From: a virus
DNA: 51,016 nt
IMG/VR virus record: IMGVR_UViG_3300036781_000120
Span: 1 to 51,016 of that record
Strand: one strand, 5' to 3'
Position numbers and translations under genes: made by a program. Shown here piece by piece: positions 18,299-26,281 of this stretch; position 1 is the stretch's first letter; each line of letters opens with the position of its first letter. The notes beneath the pieces were generated by a model. It saw nothing but the letters and a program-made list of their open reading frames with translations, was not told the origin of the DNA and did no database searches.

Positions 18299-20021
18299 AC
18301 TCTAAAAGTTTACTTTTTATGATTTGAATTTTCTTTGAAGGCGTTAAAAGCGAACCAAAATCAATAATATCTCCGTTCTCGTCTTCGAATTGTGCGATAA
18401 AGATTGAAAAATTATATTTAAGTTCAAAATTAATTTGCGATATTTTATTTTGAAAATATAATTTACTTATGTCGGCTTCAGCGTAATTCGGGTAAGGTTC
18501 TAGCTTTTCTAGTATTTTCATGCGCTGCATCATGCGCGGATTATTCGAATATTCCGTTACGTTCATCTCTTCCCGTATCAGGTTAATTTCGTACTGGGGG
18601 GCGTTACTTTTTACAGCGCCGTCCAAACGCGCTTGCATCTCTTCGGTTGTTAGCAGTAAAAAGCGAGTACCCAGGTTAACCACCGATCCGGTATAAGCCG
18701 ATTCGTATTGTAGCTTCCCGATAGTATCCATGCAAAATTTAATCGCGCGTTCGAAATTCCGTTTTACCCGCAATAAAATCGTTTGCCGGTCTTCGTACAT
18801 ACTGGTAACCTGCTTTTCGTTCATAGCTTCTTTCGAAGGGTCCTGAACCGCACCGATACATGACTGTATAATATTATTTTTCCGGCTTTCGATTTTCGTA
18901 TCGATGTACTGCAGCGTTTCGGTTGGCGCCGGAATTATCTTAACAACATTATCGACGTCAAACTTTCCGTCAACATCCGGTTGCGCCTCGTAAGCAGATC
19001 CCGCGCCTACCAGGTGATTCTGAGAGCACACAGGGCAAGCTATCTGGTAATTACCCCCGGCACTTCCGTACAGTTCCATACCTGGTGCGTTTGCTGCCAG
19101 GCGCGTTATGAACCCCGCATTACAGCGATTGCCCTGTTCGTCCTGGTAAGTACATTCTGTTTTAGGGATAACGTGAATAGGGTATGAGGCGTAATCTTCG
19201 AGGTTTTCCCCGGATATGATACGGAAAAGTAATTTTTCCATAGGGTAAAGCACCTTAGTAACCGGGCTTTCTTTAATAATCGGTTGCTTGTTATCTAGCG
19301 CGTCGTCGATCAGGAATTTAGCCGGGCAATACCCTAGACCGTGAAAACCGACGGTTACGTGAATGTCGTCTATCTGCCATTCGTTTTTAACCACAACCCC
19401 GTTTGCATCGATCATTTTCGGGTAGGTGTAAAAATTCTGGTCGTCGATAGCAACTAAATCCCCGTTCTCGTTTACAAAGATATAATCCAGAAAAGTTATA
19501 CCGTCGCTGTCTAAAGTTAAATCCTTAGTGGCGGTGATATCAATAGCGCAAATGTAGGGTTGTGGCCTGCTGCCAACTTGTTTAACGGTCATATCGATAA
19601 CCATTACGCAGTTTGGCTGGTCGCGGAACGCTTGCCAAGCGGTTGTTTGCCAGAAATCGGTAAAGCCTAATTCCTGCAAATATTCCGTAAATTCCTGTTC
19701 CAGGTCTTCGCTTGATAGGATCGGGTAGATAGCTTTGTTCTGGGCATCAAAGATTTTGTAAAGACCGCTATAAATAACGTCCGCCGTTTCCATAATTGGA
19801 AGCGGGAACGTTAATTCGGTAAGGTATTTTTGATATTTAGGTATAGGTAATAAATTACTTATACGCTGTAAATGCGTGGCGGTGTAGGTAGGCCGGTTAT
19901 ATTCAAGGCACTTTTTAACGCAGAATTTGACACGATCTTCGTGAAGTGCTGCGATATTAAGCTGGTCCCGATTGTTCGGTTTCGCTATTCTCGCTTTTAC
20001 TTCTTCGGACGATAATGCCAT
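18201..20021 (-). CDS. Portal protein
   Basis: 606 aa. The sequence has the general portal layout: wing and stem with NIIQSCIGAVQDPSKEAMNE and DRQTILLRVKRNFERAIKFC at about residues 380-430. It lies two genes before the capsid gene. A Cys cluster (CTYQDEQGNRC, later CPVC) at about residues 295-345 suggests a zinc-binding insertion in the wing, seen in related Bacteroidota phages. Overlaps both neighbours. Confidence 0.85.
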   Translation of the reverse strand: MALSSEEVKARIAKPNNRDQLNIAALHEDRVKFCVKKCLEYNRPTYTATHLQRISNLLPIPKYQKYLTELTFPLPIMETADVIYSGLYKIFDAQNKAIYPILSSEDLEQEFTEYLQELGFTDFWQTTAWQAFRDQPNCVMVIDMTVKQVGSRPQPYICAIDITATKDLTLDSDGITFLDYIFVNENGDLVAIDDQNFYTYPKMIDANGVVVKNEWQIDDIHVTVGFHGLGYCPAKFLIDDALDNKQPIIKESPVTKVLYPMEKLLFRIISGENLEDYASYPIHVIPKTECTYQDEQGNRCNAGFITRLAANAPGMELYGSAGGNYQIACPVCSQNHLVGAGSAYEAQPDVDGKFDVDNVVKIIPAPTETLQYIDTKIESRKNNIIQSCIGAVQDPSKEAMNEKQVTSMYEDRQTILLRVKRNFERAIKFCMDTIGKLQYESAYTGSVVNLGTRFLLLTTEEMQARLDGAVKSNAPQYEINLIREEMNVTEYSNNPRMMQRMKILEKLEPYPNYAEADISKLYFQNKISQINFELKYNFSIFIAQFEDENGDIIDFGSLLTPSKKIQIIKSKLLEYVNEYIKQYGVDLETAGEGAGDSSGQGAGSSL

Positions 20022-20163
20022 CTTTGTTTTGTGTAAAGTTTTTGTCCTTTAATTCCCAGCCGCTATTTTTAAACCGCGCAAAAAGCCTGTTCGCGTGTTC
20101 CAGGTCATGTGGGCGATCTTCGTTAAGCTCCGCGCTGTATAAGTTAACCTGTGTGTTTGCCAT
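19957..20163 (-). CDS. Hypothetical small protein before portal
   Basis: 68 aa, hydrophilic (HDLEHANRLFARFKNSGWEL). The ATG overlaps the upstream stop (TAATG at 20163) and the end overlaps the portal start by 65 bp. The coupling supports it; function unknown. Confidence 0.65.
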   Translation of the reverse strand: MANTQVNLYSAELNEDRPHDLEHANRLFARFKNSGWELKDKNFTQNKDGIIVRRSKSENSETEQSGPA

Positions 20164-20789
20164 TACGCAGCCGGATAAGTGTTTAAGAAATCGAAAGCCA
20201 TTTGACCTACTTTCAGGTTTTTAGACCAGCCGTATTTCAGATAAAATTCTGAAGCTACGTTGTTAAGCGCTCCCAGCGTTCCGGTAATGTCGGTATCCGA
20301 AGTAAAGAAGTTGAACATATCGATAAGCAGGTCGCCCGCGTTATCGTTCCAAATTGCTTTATTGTCTTCGTTTATCATTACGAAACCCAGCTGAGTAACA
20401 CCCGGCTGGATCTGGGTAAAGGCTGTAAGCGATTGCATTACCGTGATCTGGGCCGGGGTAATAGACCGGTTCATAAACGTACCTTTTACGATGGATCCGC
20501 GCTGAAGTTCAGGCATAGCGTTTATGTTGGTATCCGCTGTCTGTTCTACCGCTGTACTGTTAGGTATGGCGAAGTTAGTAACGTAATTGGATACAATCGG
20601 TTTACCGTCGTCGGTTAAAGCCATTGCGGTTGTCCAGGCGGCCGCTGTTAATATCGTGGTGCCGGTAAAAGGCGTTTGCCCTTTTTGCCACATGGCTATT
20701 TTTTGGATTTGGCCGAAATTGGTGCCGCAAATCTGTTTAAGGATATCCGGTAATTCGGTAGGTAGCGGGCAGTTGTCAAATAAACTCAT
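20163..20789 (-). CDS. Highly expressed structural protein, candidate tail-tube protein
   Basis: 208 aa, Thr/Ala/Asn-rich, with VSNYVTNFAIPNSTAVEQT and MNRSITPAQITVMQ; low charge, mostly beta. No named family. It shares the AGGGG-loop hairpin leader with the capsid and tape measure genes and has its own promoter, which argues for a major virion protein. Since no other gene looks like the tail tube, that is the best guess; a head decoration protein is the alternative. Confidence 0.6.
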   Translation of the reverse strand: MSLFDNCPLPTELPDILKQICGTNFGQIQKIAMWQKGQTPFTGTTILTAAAWTTAMALTDDGKPIVSNYVTNFAIPNSTAVEQTADTNINAMPELQRGSIVKGTFMNRSITPAQITVMQSLTAFTQIQPGVTQLGFVMINEDNKAIWNDNAGDLLIDMFNFFTSDTDITGTLGALNNVASEFYLKYGWSKNLKVGQMAFDFLNTYPAA

Positions 20790-20814
20790 TTTTTAAAGTT
20801 TTAAATGTTTATCT

Positions 20815-20831
20815 GCAAAGCCCCTTTTTGC
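20815..20831 (-). promoter_or_regulatory. Leader hairpin with AGGGG loop
   Basis: Minus strand GCAAAA-AGGGG-CTTTGC, 25 nt before the ATG at 20789. One stem pair is a mismatch (A-C). Same loop as the copies before the tape measure and capsid genes. Confidence 0.55.
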
Positions 20832-20842
20832 GATTGAATGCG

Positions 20843-20871
20843 TAAATATAGAAAAAATATTAAGAAACAAA
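20843..20871 (-). promoter_or_regulatory. Promoter for the 208-aa structural protein
   Basis: Minus strand TTTG (20871-20868), 17 bp spacer, TATATTTA (20850-20843). The hairpin leader follows directly. The spacer is 2 bp shorter than usual. Confidence 0.55.
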
Positions 20872-20885
20872 TAATTTGTAAAATA

Positions 20886-20918
20886 AAAAGCGAACAGGCC
20901 TCGCGCTTATCCGCTTTT
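20886..20918 (-). terminator. Terminator after the 135-aa gene
   Basis: AAAAGCG ... CGCTTTT stem, followed on the minus strand by TTTTTATTTT. The loop contains GCGCGAGGC, shared with the terminator at 21449-21481. Confidence 0.75.
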
Positions 20919-21003
20919 AATGATTTGATAAATTATTGATGAGCTGGCGCCCAACTGAAAATTAAGTTAAGCGAATATACGAAAAAGTTTTTAAGAACGC
21001 CAA

Positions 21004-21411
21004 TTATTGTAAGTTGTAGCTTATTCCTTTTTCCGCCGGCCAATTGTCCCGATCTAAGAATATACTTATAACGACCTCCGCTATTTCGTGGTTCGCTAAT
21101 TTTAGTAAACGTTTACGTGATAATTTCGGCGACAGGCTTTCTACGGAATGATTTTCGTTTTCCGAGTGGATAACGGAAAAATAAAAATAGCCACCTGTGA
21201 CGTTGAAACGCATATTCTCTATCTGCAATAGTTTACAAACAGCACAAAAAGCAACGTCGAAAAGTTCGCATAAATGGATATTTTCTGTTTTTTCGGCTTC
21301 GGATAACTCCGAACTAAAAATTTTAAAACCGTCTACCTTTTGCGATAGTTCTTTTTCTATTGTGAACTCTAAAAGCTCATTCGGAGTAACAACGTAATTT
21401 TTATATTCCAT
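21004..21411 (-). CDS. Hypothetical protein in a self-contained unit
   Basis: 135 aa, acidic, with Cys near the middle (HLCELFDVAFCAVCKLLQ) and DRDNWPAEKG at the end. Not recognised. It has its own -7 box and AAACCAAC leader, and is bracketed by terminators on both sides, so it looks like a moron-type insertion between portal-side and terminase-side late genes. Confidence 0.75.
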   Translation of the reverse strand: MEYKNYVVTPNELLEFTIEKELSQKVDGFKIFSSELSEAEKTENIHLCELFDVAFCAVCKLLQIENMRFNVTGGYFYFSVIHSENENHSVESLSPKLSRKRLLKLANHEIAEVVISIFLDRDNWPAEKGISYNLQ

Positions 21412-21434
21412 AATATTTTAATTTGTTGGTTTCT

Positions 21435-21442
21435 CAAATATA
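21435..21442 (-). promoter_or_regulatory. Candidate -7 box with AAACCAAC leader
   Basis: TATATTTG on the minus strand, followed after 2 nt by AAACCAACAAA and then ATTATG at the start at 21411. Confidence 0.5.
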
Positions 21443-21448
21443 AATAAA

Positions 21449-21481
21449 AAAAAGTGTAAAGCCTCGCGCCGTACACTTTTT
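21449..21481. terminator. Strong two-way terminator
   Basis: AAAAAGTGTA ... TACACTTTTT, a perfect 10-bp stem with flanking A and T runs that would work on either strand. It ends the transcript of the secreted-like 147-aa gene on the minus strand. Confidence 0.85.
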
Positions 21482-21504
21482 AAATGAATAAAGTAGTAAA
21501 GTTC

Positions 21505-21948
21505 TTATGGTTGTCTTCGCCAAATAGCGTAATTCTGCATGGTTGTGCTCTCTGTTCCCGATCCCGTAAAACCTGCCTGATAATAAGTGTAGGCGTGTGT
21601 AGGGATAATCCAAATCTTACTAAGCGTATTCGCGTCAACTGTTAAACTGTCAATTGCAATCGTCCCGGTTTTAGTTATTGTCGGTATCCGCACGAACTTA
21701 ACGCCGTCGTTAGACCCGTAAAGCCGTACAACCCCCGCAGGCGTTCCTGTTTTACTCACTAACAGCGTTTGTATTGATACGACATTTTGAAAACCCGCAA
21801 CGGGTACTTTTTGTAAACGTACGCCGGTATTCGTGACCGTGTCTAAAGTGGTGCCGTTCGTCTGGCTAACCATATACGCGGATTGCGCACTGACTGTAAA
21901 AGCGGACAACGCTATCAGCAAGCCGCAAAAGGTTAATAGTTTTTTCAT
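21505..21948 (-). CDS. Small beta-rich protein with signal peptide
   Basis: 147 aa. MKKLLTFCGLLIALSAF then SAQS is a typical signal peptide. The mature part is Thr/Gly/Val-rich (VVRLYGSNDGVKFVRIPTI), like a head fibre or a small beta-sandwich. It shares the signal-peptide feature with the tailspike. It could be an exported superinfection-exclusion factor or a virion fibre; the sequence does not decide. Confidence 0.72.
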   Translation of the reverse strand: MKKLLTFCGLLIALSAFTVSAQSAYMVSQTNGTTLDTVTNTGVRLQKVPVAGFQNVVSIQTLLVSKTGTPAGVVRLYGSNDGVKFVRIPTITKTGTIAIDSLTVDANTLSKIWIIPTHAYTYYQAGFTGSGTESTTMQNYAIWRRQP

Positions 21949-22010
21949 TGCAATGAATTTTAGTTTTAAAAGCGTAAATATAGAAAAGTTTTTAAATAAA
22001 ACAATTTATC

Positions 22011-22820
22011 TCAATAAAGTACTTCATACAGCGCGAACATTTCGGACGGATCGGAAAATATCATAAGCGCTCTTTCGTCTAAAATATCTTCAAACTTGAT
22101 TTCGCAGATACTTCCGCAATCCGGTAAAACGATTTTAGAATCGCGACCCTCATTCGGATCCAGTTCGTCAAGGAAAACACCTTTGATACACGTTCTGCCG
22201 ACTTCTCTTTCGCACTCTGCCATACGTAAGAAATAAGTCGGGAAGTCAATACGGATTTTATTCCAATATCCTTTGCCCCCTTTTACGCAGCCGATACAGT
22301 TATTATTCGAGTAGCCCAAAAGATACATAGTAGGAAGCAGTATTCCGGCTTCGGCCAAAATATAAGCGCATTCATCTTTTATAATACGCGATTCGATTAA
22401 AGGAAAACGAGGTGATGTTTCGGGGTATTGCTGCAAAAATCGTACAGCCCGGTTTATCTCTTTGAGGGAAAACTCAAACCCGAATACCTGAAGCGTTCCC
22501 ACTGGGTATTGTTTCTGGACTTTTTGACGTACGAACTTTTTTAAATGGGACGTACAAAAAGCGCGCCCAGCTATGTTCACAAAACCCGTGTCCTCTATAA
22601 CTTCGAATTGATCTGCATATTTTAAACTCCTGGTTCGTTTTATCATTTTACCGAACCAGTATTCACAATCTTCTATAAACCGTTCGTTATCGGGATGGGC
22701 GCTACCTATTTCGATATACCATATGTCTACGTTATCCATTCCGTACTTTTCGATAGCTTGCTTACAGGCAACCGCCGAGGTAATTCCGCAGGAAAACCAG
22801 CAGATAACTTTTTTATTCAT
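22011..22820 (-). CDS. PAPS reductase / PP-loop ATPase-like protein
   Basis: I start at the ATG at 22820, which follows the AAACCAACAAAAATATTATG leader; this gives 269 aa. The N-terminus VICWFSCGITSAVACKQAIE matches the PP-loop (SGGxxS-like) of adenylyl-transferring enzymes in the PAPS reductase/DndC group. FGFEFSLKEINRAVRFL and CIGCVKGGKGYW (Cys pair and GG) also fit that group. Members in phages are linked to sulfur or nucleotide modification, but the target is unknown. It sits right after the large terminase and has its own promoter-like box. Confidence 0.75.
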   Translation of the reverse strand: MNKKVICWFSCGITSAVACKQAIEKYGMDNVDIWYIEIGSAHPDNERFIEDCEYWFGKMIKRTRSLKYADQFEVIEDTGFVNIAGRAFCTSHLKKFVRQKVQKQYPVGTLQVFGFEFSLKEINRAVRFLQQYPETSPRFPLIESRIIKDECAYILAEAGILLPTMYLLGYSNNNCIGCVKGGKGYWNKIRIDFPTYFLRMAECEREVGRTCIKGVFLDELDPNEGRDSKIVLPDCGSICEIKFEDILDERALMIFSDPSEMFALYEVLY

Positions 22821-22839
22821 AATATTTTTGTTGGTTTCC

Positions 22840-22847
22840 CAAATATA
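22840..22847 (-). promoter_or_regulatory. Candidate -7 box with AAACCAAC leader
   Basis: TATATTTG on the minus strand followed by GG and the AAACCAAC leader of the PAPS-reductase-like gene. No TTTG at the usual -33 distance. Confidence 0.5.
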
Positions 22848-22855
22848 CGAAATTA

Positions 22856-24258
22856 TCAATACAACTTCTTAGCCGGCGCCGCTTTATTTCCGTAATGATC
22901 GATAATAACGTAACGCAGCTGATCCCAAAAGTGGTTGAACCCGTCTTTAGGATCGTTGGTGTACTCCCCCGACTTGTTTACGTTATACACATATTTAGCA
23001 ACCTCTTCCCAGGCAGCTTCCCCGCATTCGTTGTCATTTACGATATAAAGTTCAAGTCCTTTCATTATACCGATATGGGCTTCGATATCTTTGGGACCGC
23101 AGGGAACAGCGTAAAAGCCGTGTACCAATTGCGGGTATTTAGCTAAAATTTCTTTATCCAGTTTTGAAGCGGGCCAGCCCCTTGACAGTTGTAAAATAGT
23201 ATCCGGCTCCGCGTGATCACAAATAATACGATCGTTCTTTGTAAGCTTTAAATTGCAATACATTTTACCAAGCTCTAAAACTTCTTTCGGCTCGTAGTTT
23301 ATCAGCCTGGCATAAACGCGGTTCTTATCGAACTTAGCGCCGCCGAAGGCAGCTGGCGCTGCTGTACCGAAATCCTGCCCGAAGTACTCTTTTAAAGTTA
23401 AGTTGTGATAATCCTTAATCGAATAAGGTTTACACTTAGTAAAGATTTGCCCTTTGCGGCCTGAACTCGAATAGCCTTTTATAGCGGTTAAGAAATAATG
23501 TTTATCGTACGTCGGGGAAGACGGATTACCGTATTGCTCATAATTGTAGATTATGTGTTCAGGTAGAAAGTTATTGTCGGTGTAATTAGTTTGGATACAA
23601 ACAAAACCTGGTAATTTTTTAGGTATGAGTTTAAAATAACCGTCTTCTACCAGGCGTTCGCCGTATTCGTCATACTGGAAATTTCCTTCGCTGTCCAGGA
23701 TCGGAACGTTTTCAAAAGTGAAATACCGCTTCGAAATAAAATGCGAAATGTCAGGAGTGTTTAACATTATGATAACGATACAACCCTGTTTACGAAGGCT
23801 ATCTACGAAAGTGTTATACTTCATAGGGTCGTTAATGTCTTCGCCCTCTTCGATTATGGCTATGTCGATATCTGAAGCACCTTTTAAATTTGCACGCTTA
23901 CTATTGTCTGAAGCCCGGAAACCTTTGGTATAAACCAGCGTTTTACCAGACTGTTTATCTTTTAGATCGTGTTCATTTTTTACGAAAGCACCGTCTAAAT
24001 GTCCGTCCCGGTTAGCTGTATCATACCGCGCCCAAATTTCGTTTAGTATGCTTTCCCGAATCAATGCTTTTTCGTCGCGGACTATGACACAGCGTTTTTT
24101 ATGTACCGTGGCTGAGAAAGCAATAAACTTGCTTACCTCGTAGGTTTTCATGCCTCCCCGATACTTCACCGCCCGCCGATACAAACAATTAAGTTCGCGT
24201 CGGCGGGCAGGTTATATAGGGTTTTAAATTGATCAGATACTTTTACGTTTATCGGCAT
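22856..24258 (-). CDS. Terminase large subunit, frame broken in Walker A
   Basis: Motor ATPase/nuclease that packages DNA. From the ATG at 24258 the frame reads MPINVKVSDQFKTLYNLPAD, then ANLIVCIGGR, then TGA at 24168. Eleven nt later the other frame continues GGMKTYEVSKF and runs to 22856. Joined, the Walker A reads IGGRGGMKTYEV and the product is about 463 aa, a normal length. Later motifs are intact: Walker B IDIAIIEE, nuclease FGQDFG, ICDHAEPD and DPKDGFNHFWDQLRY. The first 26 bp overlap the HNH gene. The only in-frame starts for the downstream part are a TTG at 24184 and an ATG inside Walker A; neither would encode a working P-loop. Either translation bypasses or shifts at 24171-24158, or the base sequence has an error. 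Confidence 0.85.
24158..24208 (-). other. Candidate translational bypass (recoding) site in the terminase gene
   Basis: In the mRNA a 9-bp GC stem (GCCCGCCGA at 24208-24200 with TCGGCGGGC at 24179-24171) ends at the first base of codon CGG (24171-24169). A UGA follows at once, then AGUAU, then a second CGG (24160-24158) and GGA GGC ATG AAA. A hop from the first CGG to the second restores the Walker A motif. Matched take-off and landing codons with a stop after take-off and a 5' hairpin are the marks of T4 gene 60 bypassing. Not proven; an 11-bp assembly error is possible. Confidence 0.5.
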
Positions 24259-24871
24259 AATACTGCATTACTTCTTCAAGTGTTTTAGTTTTTAACTGGT
24301 AATAAAATCCCGACGGATTAATTTTAAAGTGTCGCGCCCAGTCCGCTAATATCATTCTTTTACCATCGTGTTCAACCCAAACGTTCTTTTTTATGTTTTG
24401 CCCTTGCTCAACGTATGTTGCCCAAAAACAATTGTTTGGACCGTAATCTCCGTTAACATCAAAGCGTTCAATAGTAAACCGGCCGCCTTTTACGCCCTCG
24501 GGACGTTCGCCCATATCGGTTATGAAGTTTTCAAACGAGTTGATCCAACGTTCACAAACCTTTATACCTAAGGCGCCGTATGCGGGATAAGATATGTGTT
24601 TAGGATCGTTGCAACGCTCTTTCATCCCCCGCCATACGCGATAAATCGGATCCTTTGAACGACCATGCGTTTTATTAGCTTCGCTAGCCTTATCTTTTTG
24701 CGAGCAAGTGCAGCTTTGAGTATGTCCGCTTCTAAGTTTATTCCCGACTACAACAACCTCGTTACCGCAATCACACTTACACAACCAGGCTGCGGCAGTC
24801 CTGATATTTTCAACGCGCTTTAAAACTGTCAATCGGCCAAACTTTTGACCTGTAATGTCTTTTAATTCCAT
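24233..24871 (-). CDS. HNH-type homing endonuclease
   Basis: 212 aa from the ATG at 24871, chosen because it follows the AAACCAAA-N-TATTATG leader. N-terminal zinc-ribbon-like part with LCKCDCGN and SCTC, then WRGMKERCND, YPAYGALGIKVCERW, FTIERFDVNGDYGPNNCFWA and a C-terminal DNA-binding tail. This is the order of phage HNH/AP2-type nucleases that spread by homing. It lies between the small and large terminase genes, a common insertion point, and its end overlaps the large-subunit start by 26 bp. Confidence 0.85.
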   Translation of the reverse strand: MELKDITGQKFGRLTVLKRVENIRTAAAWLCKCDCGNEVVVVGNKLRSGHTQSCTCSQKDKASEANKTHGRSKDPIYRVWRGMKERCNDPKHISYPAYGALGIKVCERWINSFENFITDMGERPEGVKGGRFTIERFDVNGDYGPNNCFWATYVEQGQNIKKNVWVEHDGKRMILADWARHFKINPSGFYYQLKTKTLEEVMQYYADKRKSI

Positions 24872-24894
24872 AATAGTTATTTGGTTTAATACCC

Positions 24895-24902
24895 CAAATA
24901 TA
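24895..24902 (-). promoter_or_regulatory. Candidate -7 box before the HNH gene
   Basis: TATATTTG on the minus strand, then GGGTATT and AAACCAA before the ATG at 24871; it overlaps the end of the small terminase region. Confidence 0.45.
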
Positions 24903-24911
24903 CAGCTTATG

Positions 24912-25691
24912 TTATTCAAAAACAATGGGTAATTCTGATAAATTTATACTTACAGTCCGGGTATTATCTTCACTGTATTTACCGGCAATTTTCAACAGTT
25001 GTATTGCTGCATCCTTAGCGTCGTAAAGCTCTACCTCGATACCGTCTTTAGTTTCTTTGTACTTTTTAATTTTGCCGTTTTCGTGATCCGCGCAAATCTT
25101 ATTCAGGTCTAAAACTTGTTTTTTGACCAGGTAAGTATCGCCTAAAACGATACGCTTTGCTAGTGGTCCCTTTTTACGGATCTCCGTTTTCAAAGCTACA
25201 ATGTTTAAAGCAATTTCTTTTTGTCGCTTTTTAGACTGGCTAACATCTAACTTTGTTTCCGCGTACATACATTCGTATTCCTGTTCCGCTGTTAAATCGA
25301 TTTCCAGGTCTTGCAACAAATGTTTTAAAGGGCGCTCGATCCAATCCTGCTGCGGTAATACGCGTTCCGTCATGTACTGCTTTAAATCAGTATCGGCCAT
25401 GCTGCGTAAAATTCGAAGGTTATCATCTGGAACGCCGATTTCCTGTTCTAAGACGTATTCGATATAAGCCTTAACAGCGGGCCGGTTATACGTCTTAACG
25501 CCGTAATTGCTTGCTGTGCTTTCAGGTTTACCGAGATCCCGGGAAGCCTGGGTTTTGTTAAGCCGCTTTAAATAAAAGTTTGCCCAGCGTAAATGCTGCG
25601 GGTCCTCAATCGCGGCCGCTAACTGGTCAACATCTAAAATCGGTTTATCGTCTTCGCTTTGCACGGGGTAAATATAAAAAATATTTGACAA
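24912..25691 (-). CDS. Terminase small subunit
   Basis: 259 aa from a TTG at 25691; a GTG at 25664 (VQSEDDKPILDVDQL) is an alternative start and would avoid the terminator-like T tract. HTH-like N-terminal half with RLNKTQASRDLGKPESTASN and TYNRPAVKAYIEYVLEQEIG, then helices and a basic/acid C-terminus ending SINLSELPIVFE. The layout fits Terminase_2-type DNA-recognition subunits. First gene of the late operon. Confidence 0.82.
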   Translation of the reverse strand: MSNIFYIYPVQSEDDKPILDVDQLAAAIEDPQHLRWANFYLKRLNKTQASRDLGKPESTASNYGVKTYNRPAVKAYIEYVLEQEIGVPDDNLRILRSMADTDLKQYMTERVLPQQDWIERPLKHLLQDLEIDLTAEQEYECMYAETKLDVSQSKKRQKEIALNIVALKTEIRKKGPLAKRIVLGDTYLVKKQVLDLNKICADHENGKIKKYKETKDGIEVELYDAKDAAIQLLKIAGKYSEDNTRTVSINLSELPIVFE

Positions 25692-25697
25692 TAAAAA

Positions 25698-25727
25698 ACC
25701 GTCCCGCTTATCAAGCTGCCAGACGGT
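25698..25727 (-). terminator. Terminator-like hairpin just before the small terminase
   Basis: Minus strand ACCGTC ... GACGGT with inner GCTT/AAGC, followed by TTTTTTATT. It would stop early minus-strand transcripts before the late operon. Confidence 0.7.
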
Positions 25728-25742
25728 ATCATTTAGCCGGGT

Positions 25743-25769
25743 TACGTCCGTTAACCCTACGTCCGTTAA
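25743..25769. repeat. 12-bp direct repeat TACGTCCGTTAA
   Basis: Two identical copies at 25743-25754 and 25758-25769 (15-bp period), just upstream of the small terminase. Could be an operator or a packaging recognition site. Confidence 0.6.
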
Positions 25770-25857
25770 AAGCTAAACTATTTTCTGCATAATACTTATT
25801 ATGTTAAGTGATATTTAAAGCTATTGCAACAACGTTACAACAACTTCTCCCCCTACC

Positions 25858-26052
25858 CTATGGCCTCGCTGATAAATCAAAACTTACGGAATATGCGTAC
25901 CTGTTGTTTTCTCCAAGCTTCATAAACGCTTCTTTAATCTCGTTTTTCCTACTATTTAGTTCTACAGGTAAACAATCTATTGTTAGCGGTCTAACATCGC
26001 CGTGATCGTTTTTATACCATTTAATCGTAAAAGTCCCTTCAAATGTTTTCAT
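25858..26052 (-). CDS. Hypothetical small early protein
   Basis: 64 aa (MKTFEGTFTIKWYKNDHGD). The start is preceded by AAAAACTTTGCGATAATG, a leader shared by several early minus-strand genes. No family recognised. Confidence 0.65.
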   Translation of the reverse strand: MKTFEGTFTIKWYKNDHGDVRPLTIDCLPVELNSRKNEIKEAFMKLGENNRYAYSVSFDLSARP

Positions 26053-26179
26053 TATCGCAAAGTTTTTAATTCACCGAAACACCATGCCCCGGCACCAACA
26101 AAGCCCGGCCCCTTGTTAGGCAGCCAGGCTATTACCTGCGATTTGCAGACTTCGCGGGAACTGCGGCCCGCAGGATCTT

Positions 26180-26281
26180 TTAATGCTTACAATATATCGT
26201 CATGGCTACAACTATAAACCCGATTAAAAGCACAAAAGCTATAAACAGACACCAGAATGCGTACGCTATTTTTTCTTTCAT
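26180..26281 (-). CDS. Tiny membrane peptide
   Basis: 33 aa: MKEKIAYAFWCLFIAFVLLI and then a short hydrophobic and basic end. Single membrane helix. The ATG overlaps the upstream stop (ATGA). Function unknown. Confidence 0.6.
   Translation of the reverse strand: MKEKIAYAFWCLFIAFVLLIGFIVVAMTIYCKH

Noticed and set aside
26053-26179. 44-codon open frame ending GAGAWCFGELKTLR before the gene at 26052
   Set aside because: It looks protein-like but has no start codon in frame, and its end overlaps a leader shared by other genes. It may be a gene remnant.
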